Translations under genes and position numbers: made by a program
Notes under the pieces: model-generated
Seen by the model: the letters and a program-made list of their open reading frames with translations, nothing else
What the model was told of the DNA's origin: nothing
Database searches by the model: none
Shown: positions 1 through 12,030 of the stretch, in pieces
How the letters are laid out: every line of letters begins with the position of its first letter
Position numbering within the stretch: position 1 is the first letter of the stretch
Assembly: GCA_037176725.1 (NCBI GenBank)
Contig: JAZBRS010000074.1
Location: 66,964,001 to 67,028,000, forward strand
Direction of reading: 5' to 3'
Source: Posidonia oceanica
Taxonomy: Eukaryota > Streptophyta > Magnoliopsida > Alismatales > Posidoniaceae
DNA: 64,000 nt

Positions 1-932
1 TAACTTATCATCCAACCTTTGCGGTCGATGGGTCCGAAACCTATCCATTCCGGTCGATAAGTCCGTAACTTATAATCCAACCAACGCGGTCGATGGGTCC
101 GAAGCCTATCCTTTCTGGTCATTAAGTCCGTAACTTATCATCCAACCTCTGCGGTCGATGGGACCGAAGCCTATCCTTTCCGGTCGATAAGTCCGTAACT
201 TATCATCCAACCTTTGCGATCGATGGGTCCGAAACCTATCCTTTCCGGTCGATAAGTCCGTAATTTATCATCCAACCATTGCGGTCGATGGGTCCGAGAA
301 CTATCCTTTCTGGTCGATAAGTACGTAACTTATCATCCAACCTCTGCGGTCAATGAGTTCGAAACCTATCCTTTCCGGTCGATAAGACCGTAACTTATCA
401 TCCAACCTTTGCGGTCGATGGGTCCGAAACCCGCCCTTTCCGGTCGATAAGTCCGAAACTTATCATCCAACCTTTACGGTCGATGGGTTCAAAACCTATC
501 CTTTCCGGTCGATAAGACCGTAACTTATCATCCAACCGTTGCTGTCGATGGGTCCGAAACCTATCCTTTCCAGTCGATAAGTCCGAAACTTATCATCCAA
601 CCATTGCTGTCGATGGGTCCGAAACCTATCCTTTTCGGTCGATAAGTCCGAAACTTATCATCCAACCTTTGTGGTCGATAGGTCCGAAACCTATCCTTTC
701 CGGTCGATAAGTCTGAAACTTATCATCCATCCATTGCGGTCGATGGGTCCGAAACCTATCCCTTCCGGTCGATAAGTCCGAAACTTATCATACAACCTTC
801 GCGGTCGATAGGTCCGAAACCTATCCGTTCCGGTCGATAAGTCCGTAACTTATCATCCAACCTTTGCGGTCGATGGGTCCGAAACCAATACTTTCCGGTC
901 GTTATGTCCGAAACTTATCATCCAAACTTTGC

Positions 933-990
933 GGTCGATAGGACCGAAACCAATCCATTCCGGTCGATAGGTCCGAAACCTATCCTTTCC
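933..990 (+). repeat. A-A-B expanded monomer (94 bp)
   Basis: Two 29-bp A halves, starting at 933 and 962, precede the B half at 991, so one half-unit was gained. This shows that the 29-bp halves can recombine with each other. The next monomer also carries the CTATGGGTCG deletion. Confidence 0.88.
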
Positions 991-2389
991 GGTCGATTAG
1001 TACGGAACTTATCATCCAACCTATGGGTCGATGGATCTGAAACCTATCCTTTCTGGTCGATCAGTCCGGAACATATCATCCAACCTTTGCAGTCGATAGG
1101 TCCGAAACCTATCCTCTCCGGTCGATAAGTCCGTAACTTATCTTCCAACCTTTGCGGTCGATGGGTCCGAAACCTATCCTTTCCGGTCGATAAGTCCGTA
1201 ACTAATCATCCAACCTTTGCAGTCGATGGGACCGAAATCTATCCTTTCCGGTCGATAAGTCCGAAACTTATCATCCAACCTTTGCGGTCGATGGGTCCGA
1301 AACCTATCCTTTCCGGTCGAAAAGTCCGAAACTTATCATCCAACCTTTGCGGTCGATAGGTCCGAAACCAATCCATTCCAGTCGTTAAGTACGAAACTTA
1401 TCATCCAACCTTTGCGGTCGATGGGTCCGAAACCTATCCTTTCCGGTCGATAAGTCCGAAACTTATCATCCAACCTTTGCGGTCGATAGGTCTGAAAACT
1501 ATCATTTCCGGTCGATTAGTCCGAAACTTATCATCCAACCTTTGGGTCAATGGGTCCGAAACCTATCCTTTCCGGTCGATAAGTCCGAAACTTATCATCC
1601 CGCCCTTGCGGTCGATAGGTCCGAAACCAATCCTCTCCGGTCGATAAGTCCGTAACTTATAATCCAACCTTTGCGGTCGATGGGTCCGAAACCTATCCGT
1701 TCCGGTCGATAAGTCCGTAACTTATCATCCAACCAATGCGGTCGATGGGTCCGAAGCCTATCCTTTCTGGTCGATAAGTCCGTAACTTATCATCCAACCT
1801 CTGCGGTCGATGGGACCGAAACCTATCCTTTCCGGTCCATAAGTCCGTAACTTATCATCCAACCATTGCGATCGATGGGTCCAAAACCTATCCTTTCCGG
1901 TCGATAAGTCCGTAATTTATCATCCAACCTTTGCGGTCGATGGGTCCGAAACCTATCCTTTCCGGTCGATACGTCCGTAACTTATCATCCATCCTCTGCG
2001 GTCAATGAGTTCGAAACCTATCCTTTCCGGTCGATAAGTCCGTAACTTATCATCCAACCTTTGCGGTCGATGGGTCCGAAACCTATCCTTTTCGGTCGAT
2101 AAGTCCGAAACTTATCATCCAACCTTTGTGGTCGATAGGTCCGAAACCTATCCTTTCCGGTCGATAAGTCTGAAACTTATCATCCATCCATTGCGGTCGA
2201 TGGGTCCGAAACCTATCCATTCCGGTCGATTAGTCCCAAACTTATCATACAACCTTCGCGGTCGATAGGTCCGAAACCTATCCTTTCCAGTCGATAAGTC
2301 CGTAATTTATCATCCAACCTTTGCGGTCGATGGGTCCGAAACCAATCCTTTCCGGTCGTTATGTCCGAAACTTATCATCCAACCATTGC

Positions 2390-2447
2390 GGTCGATAGGT
2401 CCGAAAACTATCCATTCCGGTCGATAGGTCCTAAACCATTCCTTTCC
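2390..2447 (+). repeat. A-A-B expanded monomer
   Basis: A halves start at 2390 and 2419 and B at 2448, each 29 bp apart. It is the same arrangement as at 933, so the two are probably related by an older duplication about 1,457 bp apart. Confidence 0.88.
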
Positions 2448-2985
2448 TGTCGATTAGTACGGAACTTATCATCCAACCTATGGGTCGATGGATCTGAAAC
2501 CTATCCTTTCCGGTCGATCAGTCCGAAACTTATCATCCAACCTTTGCAGTCGATAGGTCCGAAACCTATCCTCTCCCCTCGATAAGTCCGTAACTTATCT
2601 TCCAACCTTTGCGGTCGATGGGTCCGAAACATATCCTTTCCGGTCGATAAGTCCGTAACTTATCATCCAACCTTTGCAATCGATGGGACCGAAACCTATT
2701 CTTTCCGGTCGATAAGTCCGAAACTTATCATCCAACCTTTGCGGTCGATAGGTCCGAAACCTATCCTTTCCGGTCGATAAGTCAGAAAATTATCATCCAA
2801 CCTTTGCGGTCGATAGGTCCGAAACCTATCCTTTCCGGTCGATAAGTCCGAAAATTATCATCCAACCTTTGCGGTCGATAGGTCCGAAACCTATCCTTTC
2901 CGGTCGATAAGTCCGTAACTTATCATCCAACCTTTGCGGTCGATAGGTCCGAAACCTATCCTTTCTGGTCGACATATCCATAACC

Positions 2986-3375
2986 TATCATCCAACCTTT
3001 GCGGTCGATGGGTCCGAAACCTATCCTTTCTGGTCGATAAGTCCGTAACTTATCATCCAACCTTTGCGGTCGATGGGTCCGAAACCAATCATTTCAGGTC
3101 GATAAGTCCGAAACATAACATCCAACCATTGTGGTCGATAGGTCCGAAACCTATCCTTTACGGTCGATATGTCCGTAACTTATCATCCAACCTTTGCGGT
3201 CGATGGGTCCGAAACCTATCCTTTCCGATCGATAAGTCCGTAACTTATCATCCAACCTTTGCGGTCGATGGGTCCGAAACCAATCATTTCAGGTCGATAA
3301 GTCCGAAACATAACATCCAACCATTGTGGTCGATAGGTCCGAAACCTATCCTTTCCGGTCGATAAGTCCGTAATT
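2986..3375 (+). repeat. Three-monomer (195-bp) tandem duplication
   Basis: 2986-3180 and 3181-3375 share the same three-monomer series, including AATCATTTCAGG and CATAACATCCAACC variants. They differ at a few bases, such as TTTCTGGTC against TTTCCGATC. The related locus near 5330-5510 has the series once. The duplication lengthens the chance reading frame starting at 2934. Confidence 0.85.
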
Positions 3376-5283
3376 TATCATCCAACCATTGCGGTCGATG
3401 GGTCCGAACACTATCCTTTCTGGTTGATAAGTCCGTAACTTATCATCCAACCTCTGCGGCCATTGAGTTCGAAACCTATCCTTTCCGGTCGATAAGTCCG
3501 TAACTTATCATCCAACCTTTGCGGTCGATGGGCCCGAAACCAACCCTTTCCGGTCGATAAGTCAGAAACTTATCATCGAACCTTTACGGTCGATGGGTTC
3601 AAAACCTATCCTTTCCGGTCGATAAGTCCGTAACTTATCATCCAACCGTTGCTGTCGATGGGTCCGAAACCTATCCTTTCCAGTCGATAAGTCCGAAACT
3701 TATCATCCAACCGTTGCTGTCGATGGGTCTGAAACCTATCCTTTTCGGTCGATAAGTCTGAAACTTATCGTCCATCCATTGCGGTCGATGGGTCCGTAAC
3801 CTATCCTTTCCGGTCGATAAGTCCGAAACTTATCAAACAACCTTCGCGGTCGATAGGTCCGAAACCTATCCATTCCCGTCGATAAGTCCGTAACTTATCA
3901 TCCAACCTTTGCGGTCGATGGGTCCGAAACCTACCCTTTCCGGTCGCTAAGTCCGAAACTTATCATCCAACCATTGCGGTCGAAAGGTCCGAAACCTATC
4001 CATTCCGGTCGATTAGTCCGAAACTTATCATCCAACATTTGCGGTCGATGGGTCCAAAACCAATCCTTTCCGGTCGATAAGTCCGTAACTTATCATCCAT
4101 CCTTTGCAGTCGATAGGTCCGAAACCTATCCATTCCAGTCGTTAAGTCCGAAACTTATCATCCAACCTTTGCGGTCGATGGGTCCGAAACCTATCCTTTC
4201 CGGTCGATAAGTCCGAAACCTATCATCCAACCTTTGCGGTCGATAGGTCTGAAACCTATCCTTTCCGGTCGATTAGTCCGAAACTTATCATCCAACCTTT
4301 GGGTCGATGGGTCCGAAACCTATCCTTTCCGGTCGAAAAGTCCGAAACTTATCATCCAGCCTTTGCGGTCGATAGGTCCGAAACCAATCATCTCCAGTCG
4401 ATAAGTCCGTAACTCATCATCCAACCTTTGCGGTCGATGGGTCCGAAACCTATCCATTCCGGTCGATAAGTCCGTAACTTATCATCCAACCAATGCGGTC
4501 GATGGGTCCGAAGCCTATCCTTTCTGGTCGTTAAGTCTGTAACTTATCATCCAACCTCTGCGGTCGATGGGACCGAAGCCTATCCTTTCCGGTCGATAAG
4601 TCCGTAACTTATCATCCAACCTATGTGATCGATGGGTCTGAAACCTATCCTTTCCAGTCGATAAGTCCGTAATTTATCATCCAACCATTGCGGTCGATGG
4701 GTCCGAAAACTATCCTTTCTGGTCGATAAGTCCGTAACTTATCATCCAACCTCTGCGGTCAATGAGTTTGAAACCTATCCTTTCCGGTCGATAAGTCCGT
4801 AACTTATCATCCAACCTTTGCGGTCGATGGGTCCGAAACCCGCCCTTTCCGGTCGATAAGTCCGAAACTTATCATCCTACCTTTACGGTCGATGGGTTCA
4901 AAACCTATCCTTTCCGGTCGATAAGTCTGTAACTTATCATCCAACCGTTGCTGTCGATGGATCCGAAACCTATCCTTTCCAGTCGATAAGTCCGAAACTT
5001 ATCAACCAACCATTGCTGTCGATCGGTCCGAAACCTATCCTTTTCGGTCGATAAGTCCGAAACTTATCATCCAACCTTTGGGGTCGATAGGTCCGAAATC
5101 TATCCTTTCCGGTCGATAAGTCTGAAACTTATCATCCATCCATTGCGGTCGATGGGTCCGAAACCTATCCCTTCCGGTCGATAAGTCCGAAACTTATCAT
5201 ACAACCTTCGCGGTCGATAGGTCCGAAACCTATCCTTTCCGGTCGAGAAGTCCGTAACTTATCATCCAACCTTTGCGGTCGAT

Positions 5284-6747
5284 AGGTCCGAAACCTATCC
5301 TTTCTGGTCGACATATCCATAACTTATCATCCAACCTTTGCGGTCGATGGGTCCGAAACCTATCCTTTCCGGTCGATAAGTCCGTAACTTATCATCCAAC
5401 CTTAGCGGTCGATTGGTCCGAAACCAATCGTTTCAGGTCGATAAGTCCGAAACATAACAACCAACCATTGTGGTTGATAGGTCCGAAACCTATCCTTTCC
5501 GGTCGATAATTCCGAAACTTATCATCCAACCTTTGCTGTCGATGGGTCCGAAATCAATCATTTCCGGTCGATAAGTCCGAAACGTATCATACAACCTTTG
5601 GGTCGATAGGTCCGAAACCTATCCGTTCCGGTCGATAAGTCCGTAACTTATCAACCAACCTTTGCGGTCGATGGGTCCGAAACCTATCCTTTCCGGTCGA
5701 TAAGTCCGTAATTTATCATCCAACCATTGCGGTCGATGGGTCCGAACACAATCCTTTCCGGTCGATAAGTACGTAACTTATCATCCAACCACTGCGGCCA
5801 ATGAGTTCGAAACCTATCCTCTCCGGTCGATAAGTCCGTAACTTTACATCCAACCTTTGCGGTCGATGGGCCCGAAACCAACCCTTTCCGGTCGATAAGT
5901 CCGAAACTTATCATCGAACCTTTACGGTCGATGGGTTCAAAACCTATCCTTTCCGGACGATAAGTCCGTAACTTATCATCCAACCGTTGCTGTCGATGGG
6001 TCCGAAACCTATCCTTTCCAGTCGATAAGTCCGAAACTTATCATCCAACCGTTGCTGTCGATGGGTCTGAAACCTATCCTTTTCGGTCGATATGTCTGAA
6101 ACTTATCGTCCATCCAATGCGGTCGATGGGTCCGTAACCTATCCTTTCCGGTCGATATGTCCGAAACTTATCAAACAACCTTCGCGGTCGATAGGTCCGA
6201 AACCTATCCTTTCCCGTCGATAAGTCCGTAACTTATCATCCAACCTTTGCGGTCGATGGGTCCGAAACCTACACTTTCCGGTCGCTAAGTCCGAAACTTA
6301 TCATCCAACCTTTGCGGTCGATAGGTCTGAAACCTATCCATTCCGGTCGATTAGTCCGAAACTTATCATCCAACATTTGCGGTCGATGGGTCCAAAACCA
6401 TTCCTTTCCGGTCGAAAAGTCTGTAACTTATCATCCATCCTTTGCAGTCGATAGGTCCGAAACCTATCCATTCCAGTCGTTAAGTCCGAAACTTATCATC
6501 CAACCTTTGCGGTCGATGGGTCTGAAACCTATCCTTTCCGGTCGATAAGTCCGAAACTTATCATCCAACCTTTGCGGTCGATAGGTCTGAAACCTATCCT
6601 TTCCGGTCGATTAGTCTGAAACTTATCATCCAACCTTTGGGTCGATGGGTCCGAAACCTATCCTTTCCGGTCGAAATGTCCGAAACTTATCATCCAGCCT
6701 TTGCGGTCGATAGGTCCGAAACCTATCCTCTCCAGTCGATAAGTCCG
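5284..6747 (+). repeat. Unpaired tail of 6,747-bp unit, older copy of 2945-4408
   Basis: This tail is absent from the second 6,747-bp copy. It resembles sequence about 2,339 bp upstream: the GGTCGACATATCC monomer at 2969 and 5309, and the series at 3974 and 6312. Single-base differences are numerous, so this is an older duplication layer. 2339 equals 36 monomers minus one base, and the missing base is in the TTTGGGTCG monomer near 5598. Confidence 0.7.
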
Positions 6748-7679
6748 TAACTTATCATCCAACCTTTGCGGTCGATGGGTCCGAAACCTATCCATTCCGG
6801 TCGATAAGTCCGTAACTTATAATCCAACCAACGCGGTCGATGGGTCCGAAGCCTATCCTTTCTGGTCATTAAGTCCGTAACTTATCATCCAACCTCTGCG
6901 GTCGATGGGACCGAAGCCTATCCTTTCCGGTCGATAAGTCCGTAACTTATCATCCAACCTTTGCGATCGATGGGTCCGAAACCTATCCTTTCCGGTCGAT
7001 AAGTCCGTAATTTATCATCCAACCATTGCGGTCGATGGGTCCGAGAACTATCCTTTCTGGTCGATAAGTACGTAACTTATCATCCAACCTCTGCGGTCAA
7101 TGAGTTCGAAACCTATCCTTTCCGGTCGATAAGACCGTAACTTATCATCCAACCTTTGCGGTCGATGGGTCCGAAACCCGCCCTTTCCGGTCGATAAGTC
7201 CGAAACTTATCATCCAACCTTTACGGTCGATGGGTTCAAAACCTATCCTTTCCGGTCGATAAGACCGTAACTTATCATCCAACCGTTGCTGTCGATGGGT
7301 CCGAAACCTATCCTTTCCAGTCGATAAGTCCGAAACTTATCATCCAACCATTGCTGTCGATGGGTCCGAAACCTATCCTTTTCGGTCGATAAGTCCGAAA
7401 CTTATCATCCAACCTTTGTGGTCGATAGGTCCGAAACCTATCCTTTCCGGTCGATAAGTCTGAAACTTATCATCCATCCATTGCGGTCGATGGGTCCGAA
7501 ACCTATCCCTTCCGGTCGATAAGTCCGAAACTTATCATACAACCTTCGCGGTCGATAGGTCCGAAACCTATCCGTTCCGGTCGATAAGTCCGTAACTTAT
7601 CATCCAACCTTTGCGGTCGATGGGTCCGAAACCAATACTTTCCGGTCGTTATGTCCGAAACTTATCATCCAAACTTTGC

Positions 7680-7737
7680 GGTCGATAGGACCGAAACCAA
7701 TCCATTCCGGTCGATAGGTCCGAAACCTATCCTTTCC
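7680..7737 (+). repeat. A-A-B expanded monomer (copy 2 of 933)
   Basis: The 933-990 arrangement at +6747. Confidence 0.88.
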
Positions 7738-9136
7738 GGTCGATTAGTACGGAACTTATCATCCAACCTATGGGTCGATGGATCTGAAACCTATCCTTTC
7801 TGGTCGATCAGTCCGGAACATATCATCCAACCTTTGCAGTCGATAGGTCCGAAACCTATCCTCTCCGGTCGATAAGTCTGTAACTTATCTTCCAACCTTT
7901 GCGGTCGATGGGTCCGAAACCTATCCTTTCCGGTCGATAAGTCCGTAACTAATCATCCAACCTTTGCAGTCGATGGGACCGAAATCTATCCTTTCCGGTC
8001 GATAAGTCCGAAACTTATCATCCAACCTTTGCGGTCGATGGGTCCGAAACCTATCCTTTCCGGTCGAAAAGTCCGAAACTTATCAACCAACCTTTGCGGT
8101 CGATAGGTCCGAAACCAATCCATTCCAGTCGTTAAGTACGAAACTTATCATCCAACCTTTGCGGTCGATGGGTCCGAAACCTATCCTTTCCGGTCGATAA
8201 GTCCGAAACTTATCATCCAACCTTTGCGGTCGATAGGTCTGAAAACTATCATTTCCGGTCGATTAGTCCGAAACTTATCATCCAACCTTTGGGTCAATGG
8301 GTCCGAAACCTATCCTTTCCGGTCGATAAGTCCGAAACTTATCATCCCGCCCTTGCGGTCGATAGGTCCGAAACCAATCCTCTCCGGTCGATAAGTCCGT
8401 AACTTATAATCCAACCTTTGCGGTCGATGGGTCCGAAACCTATCCGTTCCGGTCGATAAGTCCGTAACTTATCATCCAACCAATGCGGTCGATGGGTCCG
8501 AAGCCTATCCTTTCTGGTCGATAAGTCCGTAACTTATCATCCAACCTCTGCGGTCGATGGGACCGAAACCTATCCTTTCCGGTCCATAAGTCCGTAACTT
8601 ATCATCCAACCATTGCGATCGATGGGTCCAAAACCTATCCTTTCCGGTCGATAAGTCCGTAATTTATCATCCAACCTTTGCGGTCGATGGGTCCGAAACC
8701 TATCCTTTCCGGTCGATACGTCCGTAACTTATCATCCATCCTCTGCGGTCAATGAGTTCGAAACCTATCCTTTCCGGTCGATAAGTCCGTAACTTATCAT
8801 CCAACCTTTGCGGTCGATGGGTCCGAAACCTATCCTTTTCGGTCGATAAGTCCGAAACTTATCATCCAACCTTTGTGGTCGATAGGTCCGAAACCTATCC
8901 TTTCCGGTCGATAAGTCTGAAACTTATCATCCATCCATTGCGGTCGATGGGTCCGAAACCTATCCATTCCGGTCGATTAGTCCCAAACTTATCATACAAC
9001 CTTCGCGGTCGATAGGTCCGAAACCTATCCTTTCCAGTCGATAAGTCCGTAATTTATCATCCAACCTTTGCGGTCGATGGGTCCGAAACCAATCCTTTCC
9101 GGTCGTTATGTCCGAAACTTATCATCCAACCATTGC

Positions 9137-9194
9137 GGTCGATTGGTCCGAAAACTATCCATTCCGGTCGATAGGTCCTAAACCATTCCTTTCC
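9137..9194 (+). repeat. A-A-B expanded monomer (copy 2 of 2390)
   Basis: The 2390-2447 arrangement at +6747, with GATTGG in place of GATAGG. Confidence 0.88.
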
Positions 9195-9732
9195 TGTCGA
9201 TTAGTACGGAACTTATCATCCAACCTATGGGTCGATGGATCTGAAACCTATCCTTTCCGGTCGATCAGTCCGAAACTTATCATCCAACCTTTGCAGTCGA
9301 TAGGTCCGAAACCTATCCTCTCCCCTCGATAAGTCCGTAACTTATCTTCCAACCTTTGCGGTCGATGGGTCCGAAACATATCCTTTCCGGTCGATAAGTC
9401 CGTAACTTATCATCCAACCTTTGCAATCGATGGGACCGAAACCTATTCTTTCCGGTCGATAAGTCCGAAACTTATCATCCAACCTTTGCGGTCGATAGGT
9501 CCGAAACCTATCCTTTCCGGTCGATAAGTCAGAAAATTATCATCCAACCTTTGCGGTCGATAGGTCCGAAACCTATCCTTTCCGGTCGATAAGTCCGAAA
9601 ATTATCATCCAACCTTTGCGGTCGATAGGTCCGAAACCTATCCTTTCCGGTCGATAAGTCCGTAACTTATCATCCAACCTTTGCGGTCGATAGGTCCGAA
9701 ACCTATCCTTTCTGGTCGACATATCCATAACC

Positions 9733-10122
9733 TATCATCCAACCTTTGCGGTCGATGGGTCCGAAACCTATCCTTTCTGGTCGATAAGTCCGTAACTTAT
9801 CATCCAACCTTTGCGGTCGATGGGTCCGAAACCAATCATTTCAGGTCGATAAGTCCGAAACATAACATCCAACCATTGTGGTCGATAGGTCCGAAACCTA
9901 TCCTTTACGGTCGATATGTCCGTAACTTATCATCCAACCTTTGCGGTCGATGGGTCCGAAACCTATCCTTTCCGATCGATAAGTCCGTAACTTATCATCC
10001 AACCTTTGCGGTCGATGGGTCCGAAACCAATCATTTCAGGTCGATAAGTCCGAAACATAACATCCAACCATTGTGGTCGATAGGTCCGAAACCTATCCTT
10101 TCCGGTCGATAAGTCCGTAATT
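9733..10122 (+). repeat. Three-monomer duplication, second 6,747-bp copy
   Basis: Same event as at 2986-3375, displaced by 6747. Its presence in both copies shows it predates the 6,747-bp duplication. Confidence 0.85.
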
Positions 10123-12030
10123 TATCATCCAACCATTGCGGTCGATGGGTCCGAACACTATCCTTTCTGGTTGATAAGTCCGTAACTTATCATCCAACCT
10201 CTGCGGCCATTGAGTTCGAAACCTATCCTTTCCGGTCGATAAGTCCGTAACTTATCATCCAACCTTTGCGGTCGATGGGCCCGAAACCAACCCTTTCCGG
10301 TCGATAAGTCAGAAACTTATCATCGAACCTTTACGGTCGATGGGTTCAAAACCTATCCTTTCCGGTCGATAAGTCCGTAACTTATCATCCAACCGTTGCT
10401 GTCGATGGGTCCGAAACCTATCCTTTCCAGTCGATAAGTCCGAAACTTATCATCCAACCGTTGCTGTCGATGGGTCTGAAACCTATCCTTTTCGGTCGAT
10501 AAGTCTGAAACTTATCGTCCATCCATTGCGGTCGATGGGTCCGTAACCTATCCTTTCCGGTCGATAAGTCCGAAACTTATCAAACAACCTTCGCGGTCGA
10601 TAGGTCCGAAACCTATCCATTCCCGTCGATAAGTCCGTAACTTATCATCCAACCTTTGCGGTCGATGGGTCCGAAACCTACCCTTTCCGGTCGCTAAGTC
10701 CGAAACTTATCATCCAACCATTGCGGTCGAAAGGTCCGAAACCTATCCATTCCGGTCGATTAGTCCGAAACTTATCATCCAACATTTGCGGTCGATGGGT
10801 CCAAAACCAATCCTTTCCGGTCGATAAGTCCGTAACTTATCATCCATCCTTTGCAGTCGATAGGTCCGAAACCTATCCATTCCAGTCGTTAAGTCCGAAA
10901 CTTATCATCCAACCTTTGCGGTCGATGGGTCCGAAACCTATCCTTTCCGGTCGATAAGTCCGAAACCTATCATCCAACCTTTGCGGTCGATAGGTCTGAA
11001 ACCTATCCTTTCCGGTCGATTAGTCCGAAACTTATCATCCAACCTTTGGGTCGATGGGTCCGAAACCTATCCTTTCCGGTCGAAAAGTCCGAAACTTATC
11101 ATCCAGCCTTTGCGGTCGATAGGTCCAAAACCAATCATCTCCAGTCGATAAGTCCGTAACTCATCATCCAACCTTTGCGGTCGATGGGTCCGAAACCTAT
11201 CCATTCCGGTCGATAAGTCCGTAACTTATCATCCAACCAATGCGGTCGATGGGTCCGAAGCCTATCCTTTCAGGTCGTTAAGTCCGTAACTTATCATCCA
11301 ACCTCTGCGGTCGATGGGACCGAAGCCTATCCTTTCCGGTCGATAAGTCCGTAACTTATCATCCAACCTATGTGATCGATGGGTCCGAAACCTATCCTTT
11401 CCAGTCGATAAGTCCGTAATTTATCATCCAACCATTGCGGTCGATGGGTCCGAAAACTATCCTTTCTGGTCGATAAGTCCGTAACTTATCATCCAACCTC
11501 TGCGGTCAATGAGTTTGAAACCTATCCTTTCCGGTCGATAAGTCCGTAACTTATCATCCAACCTTTGCGGTCGATGGGTCCGAAACCCGCCCTTTCCGGT
11601 CGATAAGTCCGAAACTTATCATCCTACCTTTACGGTCGATGGGTTCAAAACCTATCCTTTCCGGTCGATAAGTCTGTAACTTATCATCCAACCGTTGCTG
11701 TCGATGGATCCGAAACCTATCCTTTCCAGTCGATAAGTCCGAAACTTATCAACCAACCATTGCTGTCGATCGGTCCGAAACCTATCCTTTTCGGTCGATA
11801 AGTCCGAAACTTATCATCCAACCTTTGGGGTCGATAGGTCCGAAATCTATCCTTTCCGGTCGATAAGTCTGAAACTTATCATCCATCCATTGCGGTCGAT
11901 GGGTCCGAAACCTATCCCTTCCGGTCGATAAGTCCGAAACTTATCATACAACCTTCGCGGTCGATAGGTCCGAAACCTATCCTTTCCGGTCGAGAAGTCC
12001 GTAACTTATCATCCAACCTTTGCGGTCGAT

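Larger units (their letters stand above)
1..6747 (+). repeat. 6,747-bp higher-order unit, copy 1
   Basis: Bases 1-5283 reappear at +6747 (6748-12030) with only about six single-base differences seen by eye, for example at 1126, 1337, 2394, 4388 and 4517. The true left edge of the duplicated block may lie outside the window. The period is not a multiple of 65 because the unit contains 29-bp half-unit insertions and 64-bp monomers. Bases 5284-6747 have no partner in copy 2. Confidence 0.93.
6748..12030 (+). repeat. 6,747-bp higher-order unit, copy 2 (partial)
   Basis: This is near-identical to 1-5283. Identity ends at 12030 inside a GGTCGAT box, where copy 1 continues AGG and this copy continues GGG and then a different monomer series. 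The junction falls in shared satellite sequence, as expected for exchange in register between monomers. Confidence 0.93.

Noticed and set aside
5411..5429. Strict base-pair covariation in the A hairpin
   Set aside because: Compensated examples exist (this one is GATTGGT/ACCAATC), but ACCAATC is found far more often opposite GATGGGT or GATAGGT, so I report it only as a suggestion.
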